DNA from: Seriola aureovittata
Taxonomy: Eukaryota; Chordata; Actinopteri; Carangiformes; Carangidae
Reading direction: 5' to 3'
DNA length: 64,000 nucleotides
NCBI RefSeq assembly: GCF_021018895.1
Contig: NC_079379.1
Coordinates: forward strand, 21,078,776 to 21,142,775
A model generated the notes under the pieces. That model was given only the letters and a program-made list of their open reading frames with translations. It did not search any database and was not told the origin of the DNA. Both the position numbers and the translations under genes were made by a program. Numbering within the stretch: the first letter of the stretch is position 1; each line of letters opens with the position of its first letter. Of the stretch, positions 19,294-31,664 are shown one piece after another.

Positions 19294-20779
19294 TTATATC
19301 TTGTCTGTCTGTTTGAGTTCATTCTTCTTAATAACACCTGCAAAATCTCCCACAATGAAATATATATGTAAAAATCTATGTGCAAGTTTTGTGAAGATTC
19401 TCCCATTTGAATGAGAATATAGACAATGATTCAACTGCTGCTCCTGGAGTAGTGTAATTCCTGGACGCTGTTTTGTGGTAGTTAACCAGTTTTGTTTAGC
19501 TGGATGCAGTTCTCACAGCGACAGGCAGAGGTCAGCAGTGTGCTGCAGATGTATTTTTGACACAAACAAAGAGTGAAAGGCTCCTTGTTGTAGACATAAA
19601 AGCCAAGTTCCAGACTTTGTTTCCCACTGAACAGAACAAAGGTAGATGTTTTAGATCTGACACTTAAGGGTCTGTTTCTAGTGCAACTTAAAATTGGTTT
19701 GAACCATAAAAAGCTGGTGGATAAATGTTACAGTGCACATGCCATCTGCTGCATTGTCTGCATGAGCAGGGTTTATTTCTTTCCTGCTTGAATAACTGAT
19801 TGCTTGTGATTGCAGCGCTCTCATCAATAAGTAGGCGAGATAAGTCTTGTCTCTGCTGTTTACTGTAAGAAGAACTGAGAGAACCTTAGCATTCCTCGTG
19901 CATCGGCCCCCCCACAGTCTGCGCTGTAGAGTCTCGCTCTGCCAAGCCGGGAAGACATCAGGAGGGAGTCAGCCTGATAAGACACAGCAGCGCGGAACAA
20001 TACATGTTTGAAGAAGATCATATATATATTTCATCAGGCTTATTCTCCATAGACCTCTGCATGCCAAATTGGCCTGCGCTTGGCTCAGGCTCCAGACAGC
20101 AGTAGCCTGTTCTGTCCCCAGTGATGCAGCCAGTGGAACTGCATTTTCCACACCATGGAGCTCAGGTTGGGAAGAGTAGTCAGGCTGATATAATTGGCCC
20201 TGGTGACTCCTGGAAGTGAGGCTTATGCTGTAGTTAACCTCATCTATAGTCAGACCACTTTGGATGATTGAAGGGGAGAGAGGTGCATTGTTAAAATGAG
20301 GCAGGCGAGCCGGGTCAGTGTCAGGGAGCTGACTGGTTGGTCTTGCGGTTGGTAAGTCTGAGTGGTTCAGAGGTGGTGGTTGATTGAGTTGGAGGCATTG
20401 CCAGGGGCAAAATCTTCAGATGAAACTGAGCATATGAATAGTGCTGAATTAAACAGCACTGCGTTTTTGTGCCGCGTTTAACTGCACTCTTTAATTATTA
20501 ACTGCTCCTAAATGCATCAACCGACATGATATAATATTCTTTAATATCATATATGTCAAGTAAGCCTGGATTATAAAGGTGGACTGAACCAATTTGGACG
20601 GACTCATTCACGGGGTTCAACCTGAAACTGTCAAATCGCCAGAGGAGTCTGGCTACATCCAGTTAGCCACTTTTTTTCCTGCATAATATTAAATAATAAT
20701 GGCAAATACAACTCTTCAGTATAATGTGACCTGCACTGTTGGGTCAGACTATTCAGACTAAGATAAGCTCAAATGAGAC

Positions 20780-21320
20780 TGTAATCATATTGGAAATCTC
20801 CTCACCATTGAGCCACACAATAGATAATGGAGTTAAATGCCATTGAATTTCTTAACACAGCGTCCCTCCACAACAATCACTCACTCTACACAAAACATCC
20901 TCCTCATCGCTGTAATTGCCCTATTAAAATAATTCTCCTTTAAGATGTGTCACAGTACAGACCCCGAGGCTCATTATGAAACTCCCTGCAGCCAATTATC
21001 TGAAGCTCCATGTGTGGAAGCCACTGTGACCAAAAGGGGCTCATAGGCAGATCTGGGAGCAGCCTGTCCTCCTCAAATCCATACTTACTGTATGAGAGGC
21101 AAAACAGAAAACTGACCTTTGGTCATTGTCTTGGGGCGACTCCACTCTGCTCCACTTTGGAATCAGGTGACAGAGCTTCTGACCTTTACCATGGAAATAA
21201 TGACTTGTTCTTGTGCCAGGAGCTCAGAGGGTTACCGCGGGGAGCGAGACACCTCTGGCGACATGTGACAGTTTTTGGAGGAGAGAGTTTGCACTCAGCA
21301 CTTTGATAGCCCCGGAAAAC
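20780..21320. promoter_or_regulatory. candidate conserved non-coding element downstream of irx4b
   Basis: Unique block of balanced composition with AATTAT, TAATTG and AAATAATGAC words, and no repeat or simple-sequence content. Its position beside an Irx gene makes an enhancer plausible. Inference from texture only. Confidence 0.35.
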
Positions 21321-21371
21321 CAAAGTGTGTGTGACAAGACGCAAGAGACTTCGAGCTGTGTGTATAAGTAT

Positions 21372-21402
21372 GCCAGTGCGTGTGTGTGTGTGTGTGTGTG
21401 CG
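21372..21402 (+). repeat. (GT)n microsatellite
   Basis: Short GT tract with an interrupted TGCG end. Confidence 0.9.
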
Positions 21403-22324
21403 GCTGTGTGTTTGAGTATGCGACAGAGACACAGACAGTGTTGAAAGGAAATAGGTGTCAGACAGAAGGTGTAGAGAGGAGCAATTTGAAGTTGTCAATA
21501 CTTCCTGTGTAGACATTCCAGCTGAAATTTTTAGAAGTAGAAGTGATTCAGAAAAAAGTCACACCGTATAGAATTAATAATATCAACAATGTATTTTAGA
21601 AAAACATGTATAGGTTAAAAATAGCCCTTTGCCTATATCACCTGTGTGTCCATTCTTCCGTGTGACACAAGGGTCAAATAACTCCTGGTAGTGTGAGCTA
21701 GACAAATAAACAGTGGGTCTAACATTCCCCGACCTGTACAGCAACACATTGTGGCTTAATCACATTATATGGCCCAGGGAGCAGGCCTTCGTGTCAGACT
21801 GGCTGTTGAGTGGCTCGCATGCATATCGAGAGCAGACAGAGTCGAGGTGAGACAAGTGGTGGGAAAGGGGGAGGGAGGGGAGAGAGGGGGGAATATGGAG
21901 GATGGGGAATGGGAGAGGGATGTGGGATAGGGAAGGGAAGAAGAGTGATGGCAGCAGGAGTAAAAGGGAGAAAGGTGTGAGAGGTCAGTGGAGCAAATAG
22001 TGTGAGAAAGAGAAGTGAAAGAGATGATTGAAGGTAAATCTCATAATAAAAAATAAAAAAAGCAAATCACCAGTCAAAAATCTTTTTGTACCTGTTAAAA
22101 CCAGTTTTAAGTTCACGCTTTACTCCTTCTCCAAGAGGAATTATTTGGAAAACGTTGAAGTGGTATTTAATAATGAATTAGTCAAAACTAGATTTTTAAT
22201 TTTTTAAAAATTAAAAAAAAATGTTTTAATCTTTAAAGTTTAATGTTTAGTTAAATAAATCCTCTGCCAACAGAGTAAGATAAATGCCCAGCTGTGCAGA
22301 ACAATATCACAAAGTTCAGGGATT

Positions 22325-22790
22325 CTCTCAAAGCGGCTGTAATCAATATTTTAATGGTAGCAATGGATCATATTACAATGTGTAATGTGACAGGTTTCAC
22401 TCATATTGATGAAACCTACAGTGAATTATCATCCGATCCTGTAGTTCCACACAGTGATACAGAGATTTACAGCATCTTTCAGCTCATTGTTTTGGGTTTC
22501 TGGTCGACAGCTGTAGCTCATACTGTTTTGGTTCAGTCTCATTGCTCACATTGTGCAAAAAATCCTCTAAAATCCAACCAAAACGGGCAAACAGCAGACA
22601 GAATAAAGTTAGCCACTAGCTGGCGAACATTGTGGAACATTTAGAAGATATAGCTTCAAATATTTTTTCTCAGGAGATGGTAGAAACCAAAACAAAGCAA
22701 TTGATATTGGGCTTACATTCACCAGGTGGCCAGAAACATGACTCCAAATTAATGCTAACATTGTGTGTAAATTAGCAATTGGTTGCTAAC
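22325..22790 (+). repeat. dispersed repeat family A, copy 2
   Basis: Longest copy of the family in the window. It is inverted relative to 1085-1560 and parallel to 3800-4120. Landmarks: GGCTGTAATCAATATTTTAA, CATCTTTCAGCTCATTGTTT and AAGTTAGCCACTAGCTGGCG. Confidence 0.8.
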
Positions 22791-24190
22791 AAGCAACCAC
22801 GTCATCTTTATATGTTAGCATTGTCATAATAACTTGTCTCTGTTCTCCCCGTGTGGCCATGTTTTGAGTGTGACGTTTTGAGTTCAGGACAAGCCTGCTG
22901 TGACTCAAACATGTAAATCTGAACAAATCATTTTAATTGATTATTGATTATTGAAAACACATGATTATGTGATACATGTTAACAGGTTTGATGGATTCTC
23001 TTGACACAAATACCTTTATTTTGAAAGACCAGATTTAAGAAAATTCAAAAGCCACGCTGAAAACAAAATGAACATGGACTTTTTTTCTTTTTTTTTTTAA
23101 TAAATTGATTAAAGTTAGAGCAGATTTAATGTTCAACACTAAATTGCAGTGTTTGTTGTTGCAGTTTTCCCCACGCTCTGTGCCCAAGAGACAAGTCATG
23201 TCTCAGACAGCTAACAGTGACAACAAGTTTAACCTTATATCTCTTAACCCCACTCAGCACTTGGCCAGCGTCTTATCCGCCTTCCATTATATATCCTTCA
23301 AAACACCACAAATTCTTTACCATCTCAAGATTTTCAAAAAGGAACAGAATTTTAACAGTTCTGATACATTAAATTTAGATTTAAAAGAAAAAGGAAAAAT
23401 AAACAAAAATGAGCAAAAATATAAAAAGCTATCTGTCTGCAGCCTGCCTCAATAAGAAAGAAAACTTTTCAGAAATAAGAAGTCAGATGTCATTATTTAT
23501 CATCTTAAATCTTACTTATTTATGAGGCAGAAACAGAATGAAATTCTCGGTTGAATTCATCCTGAATTATTTAATCTGAAATGGTTAATTCCATACAAAG
23601 CCCAGGCAGATCCCTCCTCTGTTCTGATAAATACTTTATCACTGTTCCTAAATCGAAAACAGCAGGAAGAGAAAGATGGGGGCGGGGGCAAAAAAAAAAA
23701 AAACTTCTCACTGTTTCTTGTTGTGCTTTGTTTGAGAAAGTGTTGGTTTAAATGTTTTGTGTGCTAAATTTGTGAAGTGTTCTTTAATAATTGAAGCACA
23801 TGGAAATGTACTTTCTTATAAAACAAAAAGGCTAAATGATGCCAGTCTTATTTTTCTGTTCATTTTGTATGATGTTTCTTATTATTGCTTGTGTGAAAAA
23901 AATCACAGAAGTGGATACAGATGTGACACTTTCTTAAAATTACTTAAGAGGTTTTATGAAGCATTTTGCACGGAGTGGATTTTCTTGCAGTCCCAGGTTG
24001 ACAAAGTCAAAAGCCGCCTAATGAAAAGGGACGCATCGCTGATTGCAGCTATATCTGGAGCCGAGGTGGAAGTGGCATCGATTTAACAATTTAGCAGCAC
24101 CCTCCTCTGTGTGTTTCCATTAGTCACGGCTGAATACCACCCACTTCCCCCCTTTCACTCCCCTCAAAACACACACGTATGCACACAAAC

Positions 24191-24218
24191 ACTCTCTCTC
24201 TCTCTCTCTCTCTCGCTA

Positions 24219-24287
<69 letters not shown>
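24191..24287 (+). repeat. (CT)n(CA)n compound microsatellite
   Basis: CT tract at 24191-24214 and CA tract at about 24220-24287. Confidence 0.97.
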
Positions 24288-24290
<3 letters not shown>

Positions 24291-25623
24291 CCAAAGCTGC
24301 GAAGGTATATTCCACTATTCCTGAACAGGATTTACACCAAGAAACAGTTAACACTAGTGGTTCCAGCACAGTGGCCAGCTAATGTAAGGGCACACTCAGA
24401 GAAAACTTTGCCATGCTACAGAATACACCTTTTATTTTGTGACTCAGTGCATGTGCAGGCTATAGTGCAAGTGTACAATACTGTATATTTTTTCTTGTGT
24501 GTGACCCGTACAACCTTGCTGCGGGGAGGTGTGTGGTGACCGTTGTTCGTTCACATTTGACCATTGATGGCTGCGGCCCATAAGAGTCTAAAGTTGCAGT
24601 AGAGTGACGGCCTATCAAAATGTCCAAATCATCATACATTGCTAATTGACCGTTCGCTAAACCCCTTCGATGGACAGCAGTTTTCAAGTCGTAGCTTAGC
24701 AACCATAACTTGGCACGGCAGGTCTTTCGAGCTTTGGAGTTCTCCACATGTCAGAGCAGAGTGTATGGGGCTGTTATGAGAACAATACTGGGCATTTATC
24801 CAGTCTGAAGGGTGGAGGTGCAAAAGTGTAAGGAAAGGATTAAACGTATAAACTGCAATTGTTAGCATTTCTAGCTAACTATCTTACTATCAGCAGTAAC
24901 CAAGCATTATCTCCAAAGCCAAGAAACACATCTTTAACTACATTAACCTGTGCGGTTACAATGTAAAAAAGAGAAAAATTAAGCACCATTCCCAACTAGC
25001 AAATTCACTGTCTGGCATTTTCTCACTGTGTGGAAGTCAGCCCAGGATGGAATCAGAGTCCATGCTAATGTTAGCAGTGCTGTCCTGCTCATTATTGGAT
25101 TTAGGTTTAGTTTGCACTCCAGCAACCAGAGCAAACGTCACCTGAGATAGCATTTGCGAAACGCATTGGTCAGTCCTCACTGTAAAAGCTTGCATGTCTT
25201 CTATGGATCATCATGAAACTTTAGCCTCAGTCTTTCACCTAGATAGCATGTATGTAACCATCAGGTGCATATTTCAGTGATGTTTTACAAGATTCTTGTT
25301 TTAAAATGAGTCAACTTAAAAAAGTTTAGAGTTGGTGCTTTAATAAACTCACGGAGCTAAAGATGAATAAGAAGCCTTATTTTGTCTCTGCCTTTAAGAC
25401 CAATTGTTTCAAAAGTGAATGAAAGGTTAGAGTGGTACATCGGCCACTGTTATTGTAAATTGTATATGTGCTGTGTGAAAATAGAAAGACTGACAGCCGT
25501 ATGAACAGTGACTGAGGGGGTGGAGCTTAGCGAACGATCAACTCGTCACAACAACAAAATAAAGACTTTGTGTTTTAAGTCCAGCAATCTTTGAAATACT
25601 CCGTTGATGGTGTGTTGGTTGGA

Positions 25624-26207
25624 CTACAAAGATGACGTAGACCTAACAAGTTCAAAGGATTGTCCAGGTATTCTGCTGTCTATCATGGCATCATTCAAGC
25701 CTTTCCACACCTCAGCCGGTTTGGGCTGTTGGAAAGGGACACCGTGGAAAACTCCGTCCACCCATTCTCTGAGCGTGGCGACTGGGGATTCCTGTTGCCT
25801 GTCTGCCTTAGGGAGCCCCATACTTGACGGATACACAGGAGAGGAGGACCCGGTCGAGGACAGCATACAGGGAGGGTATTCTGGCTGCAGGCTGGCATCC
25901 AAAGACACAGCAGTTTGAGCAATGGACCAAATTTTGGGCTTGGAGCCTGTGTTTTGAAGCTCTGGATTATGATAGAAGGATGCGTTTTGATGTTGCACCG
26001 GTGTGAGTTTGGGGCAGTCCGGGGACAATCTCTCTTTTCCGTGAAGTGGGTCTGCATTGTGTGTGAGGTGCCCATGTGGGAGATCTGTGTTTGGGTTTGC
26101 TTCATTGTCCTCAGGTAGGAACTGTGGCTTCGGTTCACAGTCAGAAGCATCAGACTCCAGCAGGTCGAAGTCCTCAAGATCGCTCTGCAGGTCTGCGCAC
26201 TGTTGAT
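25624..26207 (-). CDS. irx4b: irx4b coding exon 6 (IRO box and C-terminus)
   Basis: It encodes [10 protein letters not shown] to the stop, including IRO box [11 protein letters not shown] and the IRX4-type [16 protein letters not shown] motif. Confidence 0.95.
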
Positions 26208-28195
26208 CTGCAACAAGCGTGTGCATGATAATCAAACTTTGAGCAAACCTTGAAATGAGCAAAATGTAGTGACATATTGATTTATTCCGTACTAACCAGG
26301 AAGGTCTTTGTCACTTTTAAGTGGCTTCTCAGCTTCATCACTGTCATCATCGCAGCCTCGATCATCAGAGCTTTTACAAGCCCGCGGTGACCATGTCACC
26401 TTGTTCTCCTTCTTCAGCCGCCTGCGTGCGTTGGCAAACCATGTAGACACCTGAGGGAAGGAGGAAAATGGAGGTCATCAAATAAAATCACAGTTATAGT
26501 GGAAGGAAGGAAGTTATGAAGCATTGAAGGGCAGAGAGAAGCAAGGGAAGAGGAGAAGGAAAACTCTTGTTAAAATTTAAGGGGATGTTTTGAAAAAAGC
26601 AACGCAAAGAGAAAGAAGGAGAGAATGTTTGACAGTACTGGAAACAGATTGAGAGAAAAGAGGGCAAGGACTGTACTTACTACTAAACTTAAATCCCATG
26701 TTACTAAATGTGACCTATGATACTCACCTGTGTGAGAGTCATCCTGGTGATGATAGCAAGCATTATCTTCTCCCCCTTTGTGGGGTAAGGGTTCTTCTGG
26801 TGCTCCTGCAGCCAAGCTTTCAGGGTGCTGGTGGTCTCTCGGGTGGCATTTTTACGACGTGAAGCGCTGTCAGAGCAGGAGTACCTGCACAAAATTGTGA
26901 CATTCAATATAATATTTTGCTCTTTCTTATACCGGCAGTAAATTCTCTCCTTTATGAGTAACTATAGGCTATAAAATAATATATTAATAATGTCTTAGGA
27001 GAGAAACCATATTATAAAGAACAATAAAACCACTGCTGTAAAAGCTGTACCGATTAGAGACACTAAATCCCAGAGAGGATATTATAGTTATAGTATAGTA
27101 CTTATATAATGATGCCAAGACATAGAAGAATATAAGGTCACTGTAAAGACACACGAGAAATATTTTTCATCTCTATAAGTCACCAGTCCTCAGTAGAATA
27201 TCTGATAAAAAGATATTAAAATTTTAGATTAGGACAATAAAAACCAAAAGCCTGAACAGACTCTGACTTACCCATATCTGTCATAAGGATATTGTCCAAA
27301 TGTATATTCGTAAGGATAGTAGGCAGGAGTCTGAGATGTCCCCACATGCACAGATGCAGCTCCGTCTTTGGGATCTAGTGGCCCCTGAAAAAAATGGCAA
27401 ATAACTCCTATAAACATTTGTTTAATCACAATCCTTCAAATCTTCCAACATGTTTTTTTTTTCAAAGGAATGCACTCTACTACTTTAGCCTTAAATCACG
27501 TTGTTTACTCGAATTCATTTTCATCACAACTAAGTAATATTTCTATATCATTGTAGAAAAGATGCAGACTTCAAAAATGACATGGTCACTGGTTCTTTTC
27601 CCTTTCTTCCGTCACATGTGCGCAATCGCTTAAGAGTTTTAGTAAGTACTGCTATAGAGGAGAGTGTTAATGAACTCAAAGTGAAATGTGGAACTCACTC
27701 TGGAATAGAGAGCAGTGGCATCGCTGGTGCAAGTGTTGTAGTAACCTTGGCTCTTTGGATAAGGGCCGCTGTAGACGCCGATGCCGGTGCCAGGGGTGAG
27801 CTGGTGGCCCGGGGAGCGCAGCACCGGGTGAGATGGAGGCGTTCCCGGTTCCAGACAACCGGCCAGAGAGCTGGAGGTCATCAGGAACTTTGGCAAGAAA
27901 ATTGCAAAATTAACTTCATTTGTCCTAAAGCAGGAATTGCGATATTTTATAAAGTAATTAGATCACATCGAAGATATAAAAAGTAAAGAATAACTGTATA
28001 TAAATAGTTTACACTGCAAAATTGCCTACTTTGCGTTAGTCTACATTTGTCTTGTCTGCTTTGTAGGACTTTGTAGGACCCTCCTGACATGGTTCAGGTC
28101 TTCAGCTGTAACTTAAATGACGACAAATATGCTTAAAATCCTGACTGTACCTGCGGTGTGGTGGAGTAGGAGTATCCCAGCTGAGAGTAAGCCAT
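25624..28195 (-). CDS. irx4b: Iroquois homeobox 4 (teleost b copy)
   Basis: TALE-class homeodomain transcription factor of the Iroquois family. IRX4 acts in ventricular heart identity and in retina. Six coding exons on the minus strand: 28195-28151, 27887-27699, 27384-27272, 26884-26728, 26450-26297, 26207-25624; phases are consistent and give 413 aa. The N-terminus [18 protein letters not shown] and the [17 protein letters not shown] block match IRX4. The homeodomain spans about 125-187, with the TALE PYP loop and the [14 protein letters not shown] recognition helix. An acidic region follows, and the IRO box [11 protein letters not shown] lies at about 309-319. The C-terminal [16 protein letters not shown] block is IRX4-specific. 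The homeobox is split by an intron after TLTQ, as in other Irx genes. The symbol suffix rests on the absence of irx2 nearby. Confidence 0.93.
26297..26450 (-). CDS. irx4b: irx4b coding exon 5 (homeodomain helix 3)
   Basis: It encodes [20 protein letters not shown] and an acidic serine-rich segment, with a GTTAGT donor. Confidence 0.93.
26728..26884 (-). CDS. irx4b: irx4b coding exon 4 (homeodomain, first part)
   Basis: It encodes [20 protein letters not shown] through TRMTLTQ: helices 1 and 2 and the three-residue TALE insertion (PYP). The encoded 39-residue segment from TRETT to TLTQ is identical to that in irx1b. Confidence 0.95.
27272..27384 (-). CDS. irx4b: irx4b coding exon 3
   Basis: It encodes GPLDPKDG through the tyrosine-rich [16 protein letters not shown] block upstream of the homeodomain. 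Donor GTAAGT splits the last glycine codon. Confidence 0.9.
27699..27887 (-). CDS. irx4b: irx4b coding exon 2
   Basis: 63 codons from [10 protein letters not shown] to ATALYSR. Acceptor CCAAAG, donor GTGAGT. Confidence 0.88.
28151..28195 (-). CDS. irx4b: irx4b coding exon 1
   Basis: 15 codons, [15 protein letters not shown], followed by a GTACAG donor. Confidence 0.9.
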
Positions 28196-28710
28196 GGCTC
28201 AAACAAGATCAGAGAGGCAGGAGCAGAAGCGCAGACCAACAGCATCCGTTACAAATGTAGACTTTTTTTTACCTTTGACACTAGTTCCGAGCGAGTTTTT
28301 ACCGGTCAACTTCTCGGTTTTTAAATTTCGGATATCATCTACCACGTTATCCAAACCGAGGCACGCAGACATTTACGCACCACTTTCATTTTACGCACCA
28401 CGATGAACAGTCTTTAAAAGTAACTTCTCGGCTTCCCTTGCAGTTCCGGCTCATTCACCTTGATGCTGCAGCTGCTACAGTATCCCCTGCTATGTTACAA
28501 TCCAAAGCGAGTGCGTGCGTGTGTGATCAAACCATTCATCTCACTGTGATGCGCTCTTTGGTTTTAAGGCGCGTCTCCCTGACGTCAGCCCGGACACTGA
28601 GTGTGTGTTGCCCGGTGTTCATATCAAGATGAAGAAACTCACCTAATTAATTCCCTCGCAGTTTTCTACCAGCTATGATCTGGGAGAATAGCTTCACGCA
28701 AGCGCAAGTA
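28196..28710 (-). promoter_or_regulatory. irx4b 5' UTR and promoter region
   Basis: Moderately GC-rich upstream region. A perfect palindromic CRE, TGACGTCA, is at 28580-28587, about 385 bp upstream of the ATG. The transcription start is not determined and no clear TATA box was seen. Confidence 0.5.
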
Positions 28711-28735
28711 CCCCCCCCCCCCCCCCCCCCCCCCC
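28711..28735 (+). repeat. poly-C run (poly-G on the irx4b sense strand)
   Basis: Twenty-five consecutive C residues about 520 bp upstream of the irx4b start. Confidence 0.95.
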
Positions 28736-30289
28736 ACTCCCCAAAAGTCCCCAGGCGTAATGAGAATGTGATCAATTCTCCTTTCCAAATAAACACACAC
28801 ACAGCTGCATGTTTCACACATACACACACACTCCTACAGGCACGCGCACACGCAGTGCTATGGCCAGAGGGGGGATCAGGAACGTGATGCGTTGACACCA
28901 CATTGACACAAGATGATTGATGACTACAACCTGATATTAGCATAATCGTTTTGCCCTGTAGTTTAGATAAGTTGTCACCACGGAGAAATCTCCTTGTCAT
29001 CCACATATTCATGAGTGGGGAAATTTCAGGTCTCCTCCAAGCGAATTAATCAAAGAATAAACACCCTCTGCATTCCCTTGAGTAAGCACCTTTACCAGCT
29101 GAATGGCTTGTCATGTTTTTAATAACAAAGTCTTAAGCCGTCCCCGCGAAGTCAAAACATTTCTCTCGTTTTTTTCGCACCTTTAGGTTTTTATTCATGT
29201 TTTATAGGAAGAGGAGGATGAAGATTAGAGCAAATGTGAAACGGATGATGAAAATGTTAGATGAGGCTGGTGGTGATGAAATATATCGATACATTTGAGC
29301 AAAAATAGCAGAAGTAATACATTTTAGGAAAGGGGAAAGGGTAGAAAGACAAGAGATGGAGAGATACAGTTAGGGACTGTGTGAAAATTATCAGGAGGGG
29401 GAAGGGGGTCACAGAAGGGGGAGAGTTTTGTTCTAAAGGGAGGGGAGTCTTAATGTTTTGGAGAGCTGTAGAGGGTCTTCCCTTTTGTGATGTATTCACA
29501 ATATTTTATCTAATATCTACATCACGAATGGCTCTTTGATATTGACTGTGCGCTCATCCTGTCACGGAGTTCAACAGTCAGAAACCAATAGCGACTCACT
29601 CACAAGAAACCAAGTTCAGCAGCAGAGAAACAACAAAATAAAAGTTTACGTTAGGGAAACATTGTGGTTTCGGTTAAATACCATTAAATACCTCGTGTCT
29701 CAAGTGCCTGTGACTGCTGTAGTAATTATGAAGGGAGCAAAAGAGGAAGTTGGTCATTTAAGTTGGAGAAGTTGATATTAACATTATTTTTAGGAGTTGC
29801 AGGTCGGGTGGAGTCAGTTCCCGGTTCTCTCATTCTGTGGCTGTGATAATGTAATGTTTGATAAGCAGCTCTTTGTCATATTTTACTTTATTATAATATT
29901 TTGAGATTTTTGCGGGAAGGTTGTTATGATTTATTTTCTAGGTCAAGGGCAGGATCCAAAGGAAATACTGATAATGCTTTTTTTGATAAGATTTCAAATC
30001 TAATGTATCCCCCTCCACACCTCAATCATTTTCCCCTTATATTGGATTAGGAAATGGAAAAGAGAATCAAAATGGGAAATCCATGAAAAGTTATGGGGAG
30101 AAAGAAGAAATAAGAGACAAAAGAAGAGCTGGGTGAAAACCCTTAAGTGCAAGAAATCCAAGATGAAGAAATGGAAGTGGAGAAGAGGGAAAACCTAAAG
30201 AATCTAACTTGGGGAGCCAAAGAAATCGTTGATAGTCAGGGGATCTGAAATGGAGCGAGGGGATGCGGTGAGGTAAAAGGACAAAATAT

Positions 30290-30550
30290 TCCCAGTGCAC
30301 CCAGAGTGAGGCTGGAACAACAGAGCTGCATCACCAGAAAGCATCTCAGGCACCACCGGGGACAAGGCATCTGTGTACAGGCGCTTGATTGACATTCCAT
30401 TTGTCCCATGAAAGGTGCTCATATACTGAACACGGACTAACTGTCTCTCCCTCATCTGTGCCCAAAGCTCGGAAATGAAGTTTTCTCCCCGTGCTGGCTT
30501 TGCACGTCTTCGCACAAAACATACGCCACTCAAAGAGAGTGGCAATTTGT
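30290..30550. promoter_or_regulatory. candidate enhancer with PBX/MEIS-type site
   Basis: Unique block free of simple sequence. It contains TGATTGACA at 30386-30394, matching the PBX-MEIS/HOX composite core. Conservation was not tested. Confidence 0.35.
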
Positions 30551-31664
30551 TTAGCCAGTGACAATGAACATGACTTTGTTTAATCTCGGTTTATATAGTT
30601 TACGGGGGGAAATAACTTGCAAGGTATAGATGAATGAGTCGACTATAGAGAGTGAGGATTGAACTTTCAAGGCGTTTGTTACCTTCCTCCTGGGTAAAAA
30701 GAATGAATATAAAGCATGCATTACATATGGAGGTGCACAGACTCTTTCTGAATATTCAATGAACTACTTATATATTAATATATGGTGTGTTTATAAATTT
30801 ATGGCATTCTTCCAGTATATATTTCTTAAAGTTCTGCGTTCATTAGACCGTGATTATATCTTTCTAATCTCAGTCCCCTCACATCAATCATTCATTCAAG
30901 ATGCTTCGCAAGAAAAAAAAAAAAAACACATTCTCTCCTTCCTGCATTCAGCTTTAGCTATTATGCAGTAGGTGGGGCATGGGGGTTAATGATAGAAGCA
31001 TGTTAATGTGAGAGGAGGAGGAGGGCGAAGAACTGCAGAGAGTGTTTGGAAGAGAGGGCCAAACAACTCCAATCACAAGTTCTTTCAATCACAGTGCGCT
31101 GCATTTGAATATTTCCTAGCCTAAAGTCTGAAATCTATGCAATTTTAATCACTGTTCAACATGTAGATGCTTTTTGAGCCTTCATCTTGTTTTTTTTTCT
31201 ATTTTACTTAAAGTATCTCAGTGGGTGGTTCTGATGGGCCCAAATTTAAATGAGAATGCTTTCAACAACCTGAGTGAAAACATGACTTTATTATTTCTTG
31301 AACCTCGTTCGGGGCGAGGACTCAGGTGGAGAGAAAATAGTTCCACGGAAAGCTAACGTCCCGGCTAACGTTCCACTAGCTTCTGTAGCTCACTGCAGGC
31401 TCTCATTAAATTGTTCTTTAACCGGTCTCTCTGCATAAAGGACTGTTTATGGAGTTCACTGTCCACATTCTGCAGCTTGCTTCCGATATAATGAAGAGAA
31501 ACCCAACAGTTCAACAATGAGCAGCACTTGTCGACAGTGGAGAGGAGAAACTCTCTTTTACCAGGAACCAACAGAAGCAGACTCAGGGTTGTGAGGAGTG
31601 AAATGTTGTCGTTCTTACATTTAAACACTTTGTAGAAGGATGGTTTGAATGAAGGAGATATGAG

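Larger units (their letters stand above)
19300..25623. other. ndufs6-irx4b tail-to-tail intergenic region
   Basis: 6.3 kb without a recognisable gene. It holds regulatory-looking unique blocks (about 19890-20170, 20780-21320, 21720-21860 and 23940-24110), a GA-rich stretch at 21850-22030, repeat family A (22325-22790) and microsatellites. The right end includes the irx4b 3' UTR. Confidence 0.7.

Noticed and set aside
22190..22224. AT-only palindrome (TTTTTAATTTTT and its complement)
   Set aside because: Expected by chance in such A/T-only sequence; no further structure.
25695..26216. 173-codon minus-strand open frame overlapping irx4b exon 6
   Set aside because: It is the shifted frame of the last irx4b exon. 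The IRX4 frame carries the IRO box and the conserved C-terminal motif.
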